From Rhizobium grahamii CCGE 502 (lineage in GTDB: Bacteria; Pseudomonadota; Alphaproteobacteria; Rhizobiales; Rhizobiaceae), in contig NZ_AEYE02000015.1 of the NCBI RefSeq assembly GCF_000298315.2, forward strand, positions 248,001 to 312,000: a stretch of DNA of 64,000 nt, written 5' to 3'. Position numbers and translations under genes: made by a program. Shown here piece by piece: positions 1 through 9,033 of the stretch; positions within the stretch are counted from its first letter, which is position 1; every line of letters starts with the position of its first letter. The notes beneath the pieces are model-generated. The model was not told the DNA's origin. It worked only from the letters and a program-made list of their open reading frames with translations, and made no database searches.

Positions 1-901
1 CCTGTCGGACCTTCACGTCGAGCAGCGGATTGGGCTTGCCGGGTGCGGCATGCAGCTCCGGCCGGAAATTGAAGCCCAGGAAGATTTCGCGCAGCGACGG
101 GTTCTCGACGACCTTCAGACCCGGGGTGCTACCGATCCGGTCGATGTCCTGCAACGGAACCGGCGCGATCATGTCGAGTTCGCCGGAAAGGAGGGCGGCC
201 ACGCGCGTTGCGTCCGACGCGATGGGACGGAACTCGACGCCGGTCAGGTTATGTTGCGGCTTGTCCCACCAGTTTTCGTTGACGGCAAAGACCGAGCGAG
301 AATCCGGCTCGTAGGTCACCAGCTTGAAGGCGCCGGTGCCGTTGGCATGGTTGCTGGCATAGGTCGTAACACCAGTGGAGGCGTTGCCGGGCTTCAGCGC
401 CTGGTGCTCTTCCATCCACGGCTTGCTCATGATGTAGATTGCCGCAAGATCGTTGAGCAGAAGCGGATATGGGCCGCGCAAGATCAGGTCGACCGTGTAG
501 TCATCGACTTTCTCGACGCCGACGACGGCGGAGAGATTCTCGCGGTTGCGCGCGCCGGGATCAATCTGGCGCTGGATCGTGGCAACGACATCGTCAGCAT
601 TGAAGACCTGCCCTTCGTGGAACTTCACTCCTTGGCGAAGGTGGAAGCGCCAGCGTGTCGGCTCGACGACTTCCCATGACGTTGCCAGCGCGGGCTCGAG
701 CACGAGATCCTTGTTACGGCGCACCAGCGGATCGAACACCATGTGGTGCACGCTCTGCGTGAAGCTGTCGACCTGTGCGTTCGGATCATACGAGATGACA
801 TCGCCGGCCGACGACCAACGCAGCGTCTTTGCCAGCGAAGGCGTCGCCAACGGCACCAGGATTACTAGCCCTGCCAGGAGGGTCTTCAGATAGTCTTTCA
901 C
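1..901 (-). CDS. Peptide-type ABC transporter substrate-binding protein (SBP family 5), C-terminus beyond window
   Basis: Reading the minus strand from a GTG at 901 gives about 300 residues with no stop before the window edge, so the C-terminal part is missing. The GTG follows a GGGAG Shine-Dalgarno; the nearby ATG at 903 runs straight into TGA and is not the start. The first 24 or so residues (VKDYLKTLLAGLVILVPLAT) form a signal peptide. The mature part has the DppA/OppA pattern: DPLVRRNKDLVLEPALATSW, then WRFHLRQGVKFHEGQVFNAD near residues 80-105. The family binds peptides or other small solutes in the periplasm for a permease complex whose genes should lie to the left. It diverges from three amidohydrolase genes, so the ligand may be their substrate (inference). 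Confidence 0.85.
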   Translation of the reverse strand, partial: MKDYLKTLLAGLVILVPLATPSLAKTLRWSSAGDVISYDPNAQVDSFTQSVHHMVFDPLVRRNKDLVLEPALATSWEVVEPTRWRFHLRQGVKFHEGQVFNADDVVATIQRQIDPGARNRENLSAVVGVEKVDDYTVDLILRGPYPLLLNDLAAIYIMSKPWMEEHQALKPGNASTGVTTYASNHANGTGAFKLVTYEPDSRSVFAVNENWWDKPQHNLTGVEFRPIASDATRVAALLSGELDMIAPVPLQDIDRIGSTPGLKVVENPSLREIFLGFNFRPELHAAPGKPNPLLDVKVRQ

Positions 902-915
902 ATCAGTCTCCCATT

Positions 916-1030
916 TTTGGTATACATATTTGTCATTTTATTGGATACGATTGTTCCCGATCATTAAAGTACATATGATGTGCACAATATCAAGCACCAA
1001 TATTCGATTTTGCTTGATTGTGTACAAAAC
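916..1030. promoter_or_regulatory. Divergent promoter region with three GntR-like operator half-palindromes
   Basis: The AT-rich 160-bp gap between the divergent binding protein and amidohydrolase genes holds three similar short palindromic sites: GGTATACAT (919-927), TGTGCACAAT (980-989) and TTGTGTACAAAA (1018-1029). They resemble the TNGTNTACNA core often bound by FadR-subfamily GntR regulators. A gene for such a regulator lies at 4644 in the same cluster, so it is the natural candidate. That this protein binds here is inference. Confidence 0.45.
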
Positions 1031-1061
1031 GCTCGCAAATATTCTTGAGGGAGGAGTCGCA

Positions 1062-2426
1062 ATGGCGAAGGTTTTGCTGATTGAGAACGGTGTCGTCATC
1101 ACCATGGATCCGGAACGGCGCGTCCTGGAAAAGGCACATCTGCTGATCGAAAACGGACGGATCTCGGCCATATCGGACGGCGCGATAACCGCGCCCGCAG
1201 ACGCTGAACGCATGGACGCCACGGGCATGGTGGTCATGCCCGGCCTCATCGACACCCATGCGCATGCCGGCCACACCTTGACCAAAGGGCTGGGCGATGG
1301 CTCTGAACAATGGATGGATGCGACCGGACGCGTCTACGCGCAGGCAACGGATACTGAATTTTGGGCCGCTGAGGCGGCGTTATCGGCCCTGGAGCGAATA
1401 AAATGCGGCACCACCACGGCCGCGCTACTCTTTGGCGGCGGACCGGATATCATGCGCACGGAGGCACCCGAAGCCGCGCGTGCTCATCTTGCCACGGTCC
1501 TCGACATGGGCGTGCGCGAGGTCCTCGCGATCGGGCCGAACCGACCGCAGCGGCACGTTTATCGTACATTCACCGGGGATGCGTTCATTGAGACCCCAGT
1601 CTCCACCGAGGCGCAACTGGCCATATGCGCGGAGCTTGCCGACGAGTGGGCAAATCGCGACGATCGCATCCGGATTGCAATGTCCCTTCCTGTCTTCGAT
1701 GCCGGCGAATTGCAGAATCGCACTGTATACAATCTATCACGACAACTGCGAGATCTTGCACGTGAGAAGAGTACACTTCTCGTTCAAGATGGCCATCGCT
1801 CCGGCTCCATTGCTGCCAATGCAGCGGCGCTAGAGCTTTTCGACGGTCGCTCGCTTCTTGCCCACTGCATCGACCTGACAGAGGACGATATCGCCGTCTT
1901 GAAGCAGAGCGGCGCGAAGGTCGCCCATAATCCGAGCGCACTGATGTCTGTATCCGGTCGCTGCCCTGCCCCGGAGTTGATCGAGCAGGGGATCACCGTA
2001 TCGCTGGGCACGGATGCCGCCGCCCCCGACCGTTCGTTCGATATGTTCCGAAACATGTTTCAGGCTCATCGCTACCATGCACGGCACTTCCGGGATGACC
2101 GTGTCCTGCCGCCAATGCAGTTGCTGGAAATGGCAACGATTGCCGGTGCGCGAGCGCTGTCGATGGAGAGCGAAATTGGTTCGCTCGAGCCCGGCAAGCG
2201 CGCCGACATCATCCTCGTCAACATGCGTCAACCACACCTCTGGCCACCTGCGCATCCGGTGCAGAGGATCGCACGCTTCGCAAACGGTGCTGACGTGGAC
2301 ACAACGATCGTTGGTGGTCGCGTTCTGATGCGCTCACGCAAGCTCGTCGATCATGACGAGGACGCGATCCTCGATCGTGCAGGTAGAGCTTTCCGGACGA
2401 TGATGGGACGGGCGCAGCTTGCCTGA
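1062..2426 (+). CDS. Amidohydrolase / deaminase of the chlorohydrolase (TrzA/SAH deaminase-like) type
   Basis: A 454-residue metal-dependent hydrolase. I start it at ATG 1062, behind GAGGGAGGAG, rather than at the upstream extension from 930, which runs through the AT-rich promoter region. Visible metal-site features are HxH in GLIDTHAHAGHT (about 65-75), His in VQDGHRSGS, His in LLAHCIDL and Asp in SLGTDAAAPDRSF. HNPSALMSVSGR is typical of the TrzA/AtzA/MtaD group, which remove amino or halide groups from heterocycles. The C-terminal GSLEPGKRADIILVN closes the composite beta domain. It is first in a run of three related hydrolases and opposite an ABC binding protein, so it probably degrades an imported nitrogen compound. 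The substrate is unknown. Confidence 0.85.
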   Translation: MAKVLLIENGVVITMDPERRVLEKAHLLIENGRISAISDGAITAPADAERMDATGMVVMPGLIDTHAHAGHTLTKGLGDGSEQWMDATGRVYAQATDTEFWAAEAALSALERIKCGTTTAALLFGGGPDIMRTEAPEAARAHLATVLDMGVREVLAIGPNRPQRHVYRTFTGDAFIETPVSTEAQLAICAELADEWANRDDRIRIAMSLPVFDAGELQNRTVYNLSRQLRDLAREKSTLLVQDGHRSGSIAANAAALELFDGRSLLAHCIDLTEDDIAVLKQSGAKVAHNPSALMSVSGRCPAPELIEQGITVSLGTDAAAPDRSFDMFRNMFQAHRYHARHFRDDRVLPPMQLLEMATIAGARALSMESEIGSLEPGKRADIILVNMRQPHLWPPAHPVQRIARFANGADVDTTIVGGRVLMRSRKLVDHDEDAILDRAGRAFRTMMGRAQLA

Positions 2427-2474
2427 CGGCGAAGAGGCAGCATCGGCAATGGCAGGCAGGCTAGGGAGACGACC

Positions 2475-3671
2475 GTGACCGCAGACATTCTTATTCGCAA
2501 CGTCAGACCATTCGGTGGCGAACCGACTGACCTTTATATCCGTGACGGTTGGTTTGCGGAGAACCCCACGCAGAAGCCGGCGATTGAAATCGACGGGAGC
2601 GGCCACATCGCGCTGCCCGGTCTTGTCGAGGCGCACACCCACCTGGACAAGACGCTGGTCGGCATGGACTGGTTCGAGAATCGCGTCGGCCCGACCCGCA
2701 ACGACCGGATTCTGGCCGACCGGCGCGCCAAGCAGGAGCTTGGCATTGATGCACGCCGCCAGTCTGCACGCCAGATCATGCAGACTTTGGCGTTCGGGGT
2801 CATGCACATCCGAAGCCATGTCGACGTGGACACGGAAATCGGCATCGCCAACATCGAGGGCGTCATCGAAACCCGCGACAGGCTCAAGGACCTTGTCGAC
2901 GTGCAGATTGTCGCCTTCCCGCAAAGCGGCATGCTGGTTCGCGAGGGCACGCTTGCGCTGATGGAAGAAGCGCTGAAAGCCGGCGCCGACGTCGTCGGCG
3001 GGATCGATCCGGCAAGCATCGATCGTGATCCGGTGCGCCATCTCGACGCAATCTTCGCGCTTGCCGAACGCTATCAGAAGCCGATCGACATTCATTTGCA
3101 TGAACCGGGAGATTTGGGGGCGTTTTGCCTCGAGCTGATCCTGGAGCGTACGCGCGCACTTTCCCTGCAGGGCCGGGTAATGGTGAGCCACGCCTATTGC
3201 CTCGGCATGCTGGACGGCCAGCGGCAGCGTTCGCTCATCGATGCGTTGGCAGCGGAGCGTATAGCGGTGATGACAGTCGGAAGCCCGTCGGCGCCGGCGT
3301 TGCCGCTCCGCATCCTGCGGCAGTCCGGTGTTGTCATGGCCTCCGGCTCCGACGGTATTCAGGGCACGTGGGAGCCGTGGGGCAACGGCGACATGCTGGA
3401 GCGCGCCAAATATCTAGCCCAGCGCAACGGCATGACCAACGACGCAGACCTCAGCGACGCCGCGAACATCTGCACTTTCGGTGGCGCCGAAGGAATCGGG
3501 TTGACGGATTACGGCCTGTCTGCTGGCTGCCGGGGTGACCTCATGCTCGTTAAGGCCCGAACGCTCGCCGAAGCGGTCGCACTGACGCCGCAGAACCGCA
3601 CGGTCATCCGTCGCGGACGGGTCGTCGTGCGTGACGGCGTGATGAGCGAGGAACTGCGGAATGTCGAATGA
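2475..3671 (+). CDS. Cytosine deaminase-like amidohydrolase
   Basis: 398 residues starting GTG/TTG-like at 2475 after a GGGAGACG ribosome site. The motif set follows CodA-type deaminases: LVEAHTHLDKTLVG (about 55-68, the HxHLDK signature), IDIHLHEPGD (about 200), VMVSHAYCLGM (about 235) and the catalytic-Asp region ASGSDGIQGTWEPWG (about 290-305). The family hydrolytically removes ammonia from cytosine, isoguanine or related ring systems, in the cytoplasm. It lies 48 bp after the first amidohydrolase and overlaps the next gene by 11 bp, indicating one transcript. The exact substrate cannot be read from sequence. Confidence 0.85.
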   Translation: MTADILIRNVRPFGGEPTDLYIRDGWFAENPTQKPAIEIDGSGHIALPGLVEAHTHLDKTLVGMDWFENRVGPTRNDRILADRRAKQELGIDARRQSARQIMQTLAFGVMHIRSHVDVDTEIGIANIEGVIETRDRLKDLVDVQIVAFPQSGMLVREGTLALMEEALKAGADVVGGIDPASIDRDPVRHLDAIFALAERYQKPIDIHLHEPGDLGAFCLELILERTRALSLQGRVMVSHAYCLGMLDGQRQRSLIDALAAERIAVMTVGSPSAPALPLRILRQSGVVMASGSDGIQGTWEPWGNGDMLERAKYLAQRNGMTNDADLSDAANICTFGGAEGIGLTDYGLSAGCRGDLMLVKARTLAEAVALTPQNRTVIRRGRVVVRDGVMSEELRNVE

Positions 3672-4497
3672 CGCATGGAAGACCAAAGAGGCCGGACAGA
3701 CGCTTTTGACTGCACGCTGGGTCGTCGGGCACGAGAACGGCCGCCATGTCCTTTTCGAGAACGGCGAAGTCGTCTACGAGAATGGCCGAATCGTATTTGT
3801 CGGGCACCACTACAGAGGCCCGGTCGCCCGCCGCATCGACCACGGCATGGCGCTCATCGGCCCGGGCTTTGTCGACCTTGACGCGCTTTCGGATCTCGAC
3901 ACCGGCGTGCTTGGCCTCGTCATCGCCGGCTCCGGCGCAACATTGGTCCACTGTCCCCTGGTGATGGCAAGACACGGAGCCGCCCTCGACCATTTTTCCC
4001 GCCTCCGCGGGAGCGGTTTGCGGATCGGCATGGGCACCGACACCTGGCCACCCGACATGATCTTGAACATGCAGTTCGGCCTGATGCTCGGTCGCGTAAT
4101 GGCAGGCGAGATCGACACCCCGAAGTCGGCCGACCTCTATGATGCGGCAACAATCGGCGGCGCCGACGCACTTCACCGCCCTGATCTTGGGCGGCTGCAA
4201 CCGGGAGCCGCGGCGGATATCGTCGTCATCGACCTGTCGAACGATCGGCTCGGACAGATCATCGACCCCATCGCCTGCCTCTTGACGTCCGCATGCGGGC
4301 GCGACGTTCACACCGTGATCATCAGCGGGCGCACAGTGATGGCGGAAGGCCGAATCCCGGGCTTCGATTTCGAGGCGGCACATCAGCGTGCGCAGGCGCA
4401 GTTTGAGCGCCTCGTTGCACGCTATCCCGAGCGAACCTGGCGTCATCCCTCCGTCAACAAGATCTTTCCTCCGACCTATCGGAGGCTACGGGCATGA
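3661..4497 (+). CDS. Amidohydrolase-family protein with a large in-frame internal deletion
   Basis: Only 278 residues, while relatives of this type as I recall them are about 470-500. The N-terminal beta-domain is intact up to GPGFVDLDALSDLDTGVLG (about 60-80). The chain then jumps directly to LVIAGSGATLVHCPLVMARH, which in relatives lies after most of the TIM barrel. The C-terminal part is again normal: GMGTDTWPPDMI, then LGRLQPGAAADIVVIDLS. Roughly 200 residues, with the His ligands of the barrel, are therefore missing, yet the frame is kept. The retained Asp in GTDTWPP cannot form an active site alone, so the product is probably inactive. It overlaps the preceding deaminase gene. The deletion size is inferred from memory of the family. 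Confidence 0.75.
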   Translation: MSNDAWKTKEAGQTLLTARWVVGHENGRHVLFENGEVVYENGRIVFVGHHYRGPVARRIDHGMALIGPGFVDLDALSDLDTGVLGLVIAGSGATLVHCPLVMARHGAALDHFSRLRGSGLRIGMGTDTWPPDMILNMQFGLMLGRVMAGEIDTPKSADLYDAATIGGADALHRPDLGRLQPGAAADIVVIDLSNDRLGQIIDPIACLLTSACGRDVHTVIISGRTVMAEGRIPGFDFEAAHQRAQAQFERLVARYPERTWRHPSVNKIFPPTYRRLRA

Positions 4498-4631
4498 AAA
4501 ACGATGGGATCATTGGGATGAGCGAGGACAATCCTGCCGTTCCATGCCTTTACGTGTTCGACGACACAGTGGTAGCGTCCCCATTCTCTGGGTCTGCAAA
4601 CACTTTACGTCATTGCACGCTTGGATTTTAG
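4494..4631 (+). CDS. Possible 45-residue ORF coupled to the deleted amidohydrolase
   Basis: An ATG overlaps the stop of the preceding gene (ATGA) and opens a 45-codon frame containing PCLYVFDDTVVASPFSGSA. I recognise no family. It could be a real small gene, or the truncated start of a gene that once followed in this catabolic operon. The GntR gene begins 13 bp later. No separate ribosome site is apparent beyond translational coupling. Confidence 0.3.
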   Translation: MKNDGIIGMSEDNPAVPCLYVFDDTVVASPFSGSANTLRHCTLGF

Positions 4632-4643
4632 ATTAGGACAGTC

Positions 4644-5360
4644 ATGGCCTCGACACTTCGGGATAAGAACCAGAAATCGGCGGTATCCAAATCGGACGCC
4701 GTCTACCGCACCTTGAAGCGTGCGATCCTCGATCAGGCGCTTGCGGCCGGCACAAAGCTGCCGGAGGACTCGATCGGCGAGCGGCTCGGTGTAAGCCGCA
4801 CCATCGTCAGGCAAGCGCTCGCCCGGCTGAACGGCGAAGGCCTGATCGAGTTGCGCCCCCACAAGGGCGCGTGCGTGGCACAGCCCAGTCTCGAGGACGC
4901 TCGCCATATCTTTGCCGTCCGTCAGTCGCTCGAAACACTGGTCGTCGACACGTTGATCGGAAAATTGACCCCGCAGCAGATCCGACAGCTCGAAGCCCAT
5001 GTGGATGCGGAAGGCGCGGCACGCACCAACAACACGTCGGCGTCCATCCAGCTGGCGGGCGAATTTCACGTGCTGCTGGCCAAGCTGACGGAAAACGACG
5101 TGCTCCTGCGCTACGTCACCGAACTGGTTTCGCGCTCATCGCTGATCCTGTCGCTATACGGACGCCCGCATTCGCCTGACTGCGCGGTGTCTGAACATCG
5201 GGAACTGATCGCCGCCCTCGACAAGGGTGAGCGGGAACATGCGTGCGAGCTCATGCGGCATCATATCGATGCCATCACCACTCGGGCGCTGCTCAAGGGC
5301 AACTCGGAGAAGGATTTCCCCGATTTGCTTGCGGCGTATGCGAGGGAAGAGGGATTGTAA
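4644..5360 (+). CDS. GntR-family transcriptional regulator, FadR/FCD subfamily
   Basis: 238 residues. The winged helix-turn-helix covers about residues 15-80 (SDAVYRTLKRAILDQALAAG, then GERLGVSRTIVRQALARLNG). The all-helical FCD ligand-binding domain covers about 90-220, with the expected metal/ligand residues in EFHVLLAKL and in CAVSEHRELIAAL and MRHHIDAI. Family members usually repress catabolic operons and release DNA on binding a carboxylic or nitrogenous ligand. It lies directly downstream of the amidohydrolase genes, so it likely controls them and the divergent transporter through the palindromic sites near 916-1030. A frameshifted relic of a similar gene sits at 9034. Confidence 0.9.
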   Translation: MASTLRDKNQKSAVSKSDAVYRTLKRAILDQALAAGTKLPEDSIGERLGVSRTIVRQALARLNGEGLIELRPHKGACVAQPSLEDARHIFAVRQSLETLVVDTLIGKLTPQQIRQLEAHVDAEGAARTNNTSASIQLAGEFHVLLAKLTENDVLLRYVTELVSRSSLILSLYGRPHSPDCAVSEHRELIAALDKGEREHACELMRHHIDAITTRALLKGNSEKDFPDLLAAYAREEGL

Positions 5361-5433
5361 GGCAGGCAAGGCGCCAGTGCGGAATGGTTCAAAAGCCGTC
5401 ACCGCCCGCGATCATATCCAGAAGAAAGTGCGA

Positions 5434-6318
5434 CTAGAGCGAACGGTATGGAATCTCTGACGGCCTTGAAGCCTCAATGGTCAAGTGCTTGGCGGCGATC
5501 GAAGCCGCCTGGAGGATTCGCTCCTTCTGCAGGCTCGGGCCGGCAATCAAGGTGTCAATTCCGATGTTCGTTCGTCCGCGATCATCTTGCCCCAGATCGA
5601 GGTCGACCTCGAAGTACGGCACCAGCATCGTTGCCGTCCCGCGGACTTTCACAGACTCATGGTCGACCGGCACAAACTTGGAAATAATGCGCCATTCGCA
5701 CTCCTCACGAAACGAAGGATCCTTGAACGCACAGGCGAGTTGTTGGTAGCGGGTGACGATCTGGTTTGCCAATTCCTCGACCCGCTCATTGTCCAAGGCA
5801 GTGGTGGCATCGATCGCCGTTAAGGAGTGATCTATGAACTCCTTGGCGAGTGCGGCTTTCTGGCTCTGCTCATAGATGCATTTGATGAGGCGGAAGCCCG
5901 ACCGCTCCGCGATCTTTTGCAGTTCGCGGACCAAAAATCCCAGACATACGCCTCCTCCAACACCATATCCCCTCCACTGGCCGAGCAGATCGTCGTCCTC
6001 CGCAAAGGATGCCGTGTAGACATATCCCTGCTTGAAGTAGTCAACGAGAGAGGCGACCCGAAGCAATACGGCCCGATGTCCAGCGGACGCGTCCTTTGCA
6101 CGGGTCTCGGCTTCTGTTTTCAGGTAGCCAAGGCCATAGACGAACTCCTCTGAATCATTGAGGTAATGAATATTTGTCGCCCACATCATTTTCGAGCCTA
6201 CAATACCGAGAAAGCCCTGAAGCGTTGTGTAGTGGAAGAGACGCGGCTGCAATGTTGCTGTGGCCCTCCCGGTGGATTCCGGCAAAAGGGCAAGGTGACT
6301 TTCGATCAGGTTTGGCAT
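5434..6318 (-). CDS. DUF2971 domain protein
   Basis: 294 residues. The N-terminal third contains the DUF2971 hallmark: FHYTTLQGFLGIVGSKMMWA followed by NIHYLNDSEEFVYG (about 27-60). Later positions show ASFAEDDDLLGQWRGYG (about 122-140) and REECEWRIISK (about 205-215), also typical. The function of the family is not established; it occurs sporadically in accessory and defence-like regions. The gene stands alone between the GntR gene and an AI-2E permease, with its own GGAGCG ribosome site before the ATG. No membrane segment or signal peptide is visible. Confidence 0.85.
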   Translation of the reverse strand: MPNLIESHLALLPESTGRATATLQPRLFHYTTLQGFLGIVGSKMMWATNIHYLNDSEEFVYGLGYLKTEAETRAKDASAGHRAVLLRVASLVDYFKQGYVYTASFAEDDDLLGQWRGYGVGGGVCLGFLVRELQKIAERSGFRLIKCIYEQSQKAALAKEFIDHSLTAIDATTALDNERVEELANQIVTRYQQLACAFKDPSFREECEWRIISKFVPVDHESVKVRGTATMLVPYFEVDLDLGQDDRGRTNIGIDTLIAGPSLQKERILQAASIAAKHLTIEASRPSEIPYRSL

Positions 6319-6454
6319 AGGTCGCGCTCCGTTAAGGCAGAACCACGCTACTCGTCTACAATACAGATAGGTCTCCGCCTATCACCGGCGAACCCACCGG
6401 TTGATCTTCCGGCGACGATCAAGACACCTCAAGACCCGATCGCCAAATCCTACC

Positions 6455-7501
6455 CTACGGCGGTGCCGGGTTACCGTCGCGGCCCGTTCCAAACAGCTCA
6501 ACGACCCACCGACTTGAGGGGTGGTGACGACAAAACGTCAGCAAGGCGATCGAGATCGGCACGCCAATGAACGCGCCGAATACTCCCCAGAGATAGCCCC
6601 AGGCGAATACTGAAAACAACACGATAACAGGAGAAAGAGACAGCGCACTGCCTGAGACGCGTGGCTCGATGTAGCTACCGACGGCGAACTGTATGAGATT
6701 AAGCCCGATGAAGACTGCCAATACCGACTGCCAACTGTCGAATTGGATAAGGGCAAACATCGTGGGAAACAGCGTTGCCACGAGCGGACCAACAAACGGG
6801 ATGTAGTTAAGCGCGAACGCTATGATACCCCATTCTTCGGCTAGGGGCAGACCGAGTGTGCGTGTGAAGATCCAGACAAGCAGACCGGTTGCGATGCTCA
6901 TCACCGTCCTGATTGACATGTAGCGGCGAAGTTTCTGTGCTGTTTCTCGGCTCCCGTTCAGTAGGAGCTCTCTCGCCGACTGGCTTCGCATCGCGGCAAT
7001 CCTGCGGGCAAAATCCTCGACCTCCATCATCCCAAGCACAACATATGTCAGCGCGATGAGCCAGAAGCTCAGGGCGCTGTTGACGTGGCTGCTCACAGTC
7101 TGGACGGCGCGTAGAATGGAGGCCGTTGAAAAGCTATCGACCGAGAGCACCGCAACGCCTATGCCCTTGTCCTCTAGCCAGGCGCGGATTTCTTCATAGT
7201 GCTGCTGGAAGCGGGAGGCATCGGCTATGACCCACCGCCCCACCTGCCCGAAGGACCAGGCCACGATCCACGCGAACACCACAAAGGCCAACACGACAAC
7301 AAGCAGGCTCACAAGGAGCGCAATGTAGCGTGGAACGATCCGTTGCATCTTCTGCTGTACAGGCCAGAGAAGAGCAATCACCAAGAGGGCAAACGTCAGC
7401 GGGGCAAGGACCGTCCTTGCCATCGGCAGCATTGCAAGGACGAGAAGTACCGCAATCAGAACCCAGGTTGCGGAAACCGCCCTCTCGCTACTTGCCCGCA
7501 T
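6455..7501 (-). CDS. AI-2E family transporter (PF01594-type permease)
   Basis: 348 residues with about eight hydrophobic segments, beginning with two adjacent helices (residues 10-55) and then VLAFVVFAWIVAWSFGQVG near 70-90. The central LRRYMSIRTVMSIATGLLVW and the C-terminal FALNYIPFVGPLVATLFP are characteristic of the YdiK/TqsA/PerM group. Members are putative exporters of autoinducer-2, Na+/H+ exchangers or general permeases, so the substrate is unknown. The ATG follows CGAGGA. It sits 14 bp after the exported amidohydrolase on the same strand and is probably co-transcribed. A second member of the family lies at 17324. Confidence 0.88.
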   Translation of the reverse strand: MRASSERAVSATWVLIAVLLVLAMLPMARTVLAPLTFALLVIALLWPVQQKMQRIVPRYIALLVSLLVVVLAFVVFAWIVAWSFGQVGRWVIADASRFQQHYEEIRAWLEDKGIGVAVLSVDSFSTASILRAVQTVSSHVNSALSFWLIALTYVVLGMMEVEDFARRIAAMRSQSARELLLNGSRETAQKLRRYMSIRTVMSIATGLLVWIFTRTLGLPLAEEWGIIAFALNYIPFVGPLVATLFPTMFALIQFDSWQSVLAVFIGLNLIQFAVGSYIEPRVSGSALSLSPVIVLFSVFAWGYLWGVFGAFIGVPISIALLTFCRHHPSSRWVVELFGTGRDGNPAPP

Positions 7502-7515
7502 CGCTTCCTCGTAGC

Positions 7516-8961
7516 CTAGAGTGTGTTCTTGAATATCCGTCCGTCCTTGATGACGACACTCAGATTCTTTTGCGGATCTTCGATCATATGCAGGTCATCA
7601 AGCGGATTGCCGTCCCAAACCAGGATATCGGCAAACGCCCCTTCTTCGATAACGCCGAGTTTGCCGCCATATGGCGTCCGCAGATTTGAAAGCGCCAGAA
7701 GGTCCGCATTGCCGGACGTCGCCATGCGCAAAGCCTCGGCATTGGTATACCAGTTGGCAAGATGGGTCAGCATGGTATTCTGGCGAGGCGTCAGCGCCGG
7801 AGAAAAGAGCACATCGGAACCCCAGGCGGTCCTGATGCCATGTTTCTTCGCAAACTCGTAGATCTTAGGGGTTCCGGCAAATAGCTGCTTGATGCGCTCC
7901 GCACCCGGGCCAGTTTGTGAGGCCGCATCGTCCATGGTCAGGAAAGGCTGCGTGCTCAGCCAGACGTTCTTGTCCACGAACATCCTTGCCGTGTCTTCAT
8001 CCATCAGATGCGCATGCTCGACACACGCCGCTCCGCCGACGAGGGCGCGCTGCACTGTCTTCGGTGCGTAAGCGTGAACGGTGACGTAAGTATTCCAGTC
8101 CCGCGCCACATCGACTGCCGCCCGAATTTCGTCCTCGCTGAAAGTGGTCATGTCTAGAGGACTGCGGGGCGACGAAACGCCTCCCCCTCCGACGAGCTTG
8201 ATCTGTGAGGCGCCCTGGAGAAGCTGTTCACGCACGCGTCGTTTCAGGTCGCCTACATCGTCGACAATAGCCGAGCTACCCATCATTTCACTGAGGCTGA
8301 GCTGACCATCGCGTGCAGGTATTTCGAATGGCATGCGCAGGTCGGCGTGACCGCCGGACGTTGTAATCATCGCCCCTGAGGGGAAAATTCGAGGTCCCGG
8401 AATAATGCCTTCATCGATTGCCTTCTTGAAGGTAAAGACAGGCCCGCCCAGGTCCCGCACGGTCGTGAAGCCTCGCATCAAGGTGCGCTCTGCTTCAGCC
8501 GTTGAAGACGCAAAAACGATGCCTGGATCCCCGACCATCAATGTTTGCAGCGGCACCGCAGCATATATCGTGTGCCAATGCGCATCGATCATACCTGGCA
8601 TCAGAACGCGGTCACTGCATTCCAAGATCGTTGCATCGGAAGGCGGTGCGCCGTTGGTTTTATCGATGGCAGAGATCTTGTTGCCTTCGATCAGCACCTG
8701 AACGCCTGTCTGCAGTGTATCCGACTTGCCATCGAACAGTCGCACCTGAGTAAGAAGTAGTCGGGACGGTGGCGGCGTCTGTGCACTACCCACGCCGGGA
8801 AGCATCCCGGCAACCGTTGCCGATCCGATCCCGGCCAGAAAGTTTCGTCGCGAGTAGTCGCTGAGATAGCCAGATCGTCGCTGCAGAAACGGGTTTGCGC
8901 AGCCGCAACCGGCGTCATGAACAAGGTGTCGATACTTTCTGCCCAATCGGAACATTCGCAT
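7516..8961 (-). CDS. Exported (Tat) metal-dependent amidohydrolase, imidazolonepropionase/prolidase-like
   Basis: 481 residues. Residues about 33-60 contain a twin-arginine signal, YSRRNFLAGIGSATVAG, followed by a hydrophobic stretch and GSAQTPP, so the enzyme should be folded before export to the periplasm. The leader is preceded by about 30 extra residues; the ATG at 8961 has an ACGAGGA site, but a start nearer the RR motif is possible. Metal-site motifs: PGMIDAHWHTIYA, IKLVGGGGVSSP (bridging Lys), YVTVHAYAP, CVEHAHLMDED and TAWGSDVLFSP. Relatives cleave dipeptides, mycotoxins or cyclic amides. The substrate is unknown. It is followed at 14 bp by an AI-2E-type permease. Confidence 0.85.
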   Translation of the reverse strand: MRMFRLGRKYRHLVHDAGCGCANPFLQRRSGYLSDYSRRNFLAGIGSATVAGMLPGVGSAQTPPPSRLLLTQVRLFDGKSDTLQTGVQVLIEGNKISAIDKTNGAPPSDATILECSDRVLMPGMIDAHWHTIYAAVPLQTLMVGDPGIVFASSTAEAERTLMRGFTTVRDLGGPVFTFKKAIDEGIIPGPRIFPSGAMITTSGGHADLRMPFEIPARDGQLSLSEMMGSSAIVDDVGDLKRRVREQLLQGASQIKLVGGGGVSSPRSPLDMTTFSEDEIRAAVDVARDWNTYVTVHAYAPKTVQRALVGGAACVEHAHLMDEDTARMFVDKNVWLSTQPFLTMDDAASQTGPGAERIKQLFAGTPKIYEFAKKHGIRTAWGSDVLFSPALTPRQNTMLTHLANWYTNAEALRMATSGNADLLALSNLRTPYGGKLGVIEEGAFADILVWDGNPLDDLHMIEDPQKNLSVVIKDGRIFKNTL

Positions 8962-9033
8962 TCCTCGTAACCAGCGGCACCCCCACTATGGCTAGGAACC
9001 TAACATTGTATATGAGCGGACGCTACACCGTGA

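Noticed and set aside
930-1061. N-terminal extension of the first amidohydrolase
   Set aside because: It covers the AT-rich divergent promoter and gives an unlikely Cys/Ile-rich leader; the ATG at 1062 has a strong RBS.
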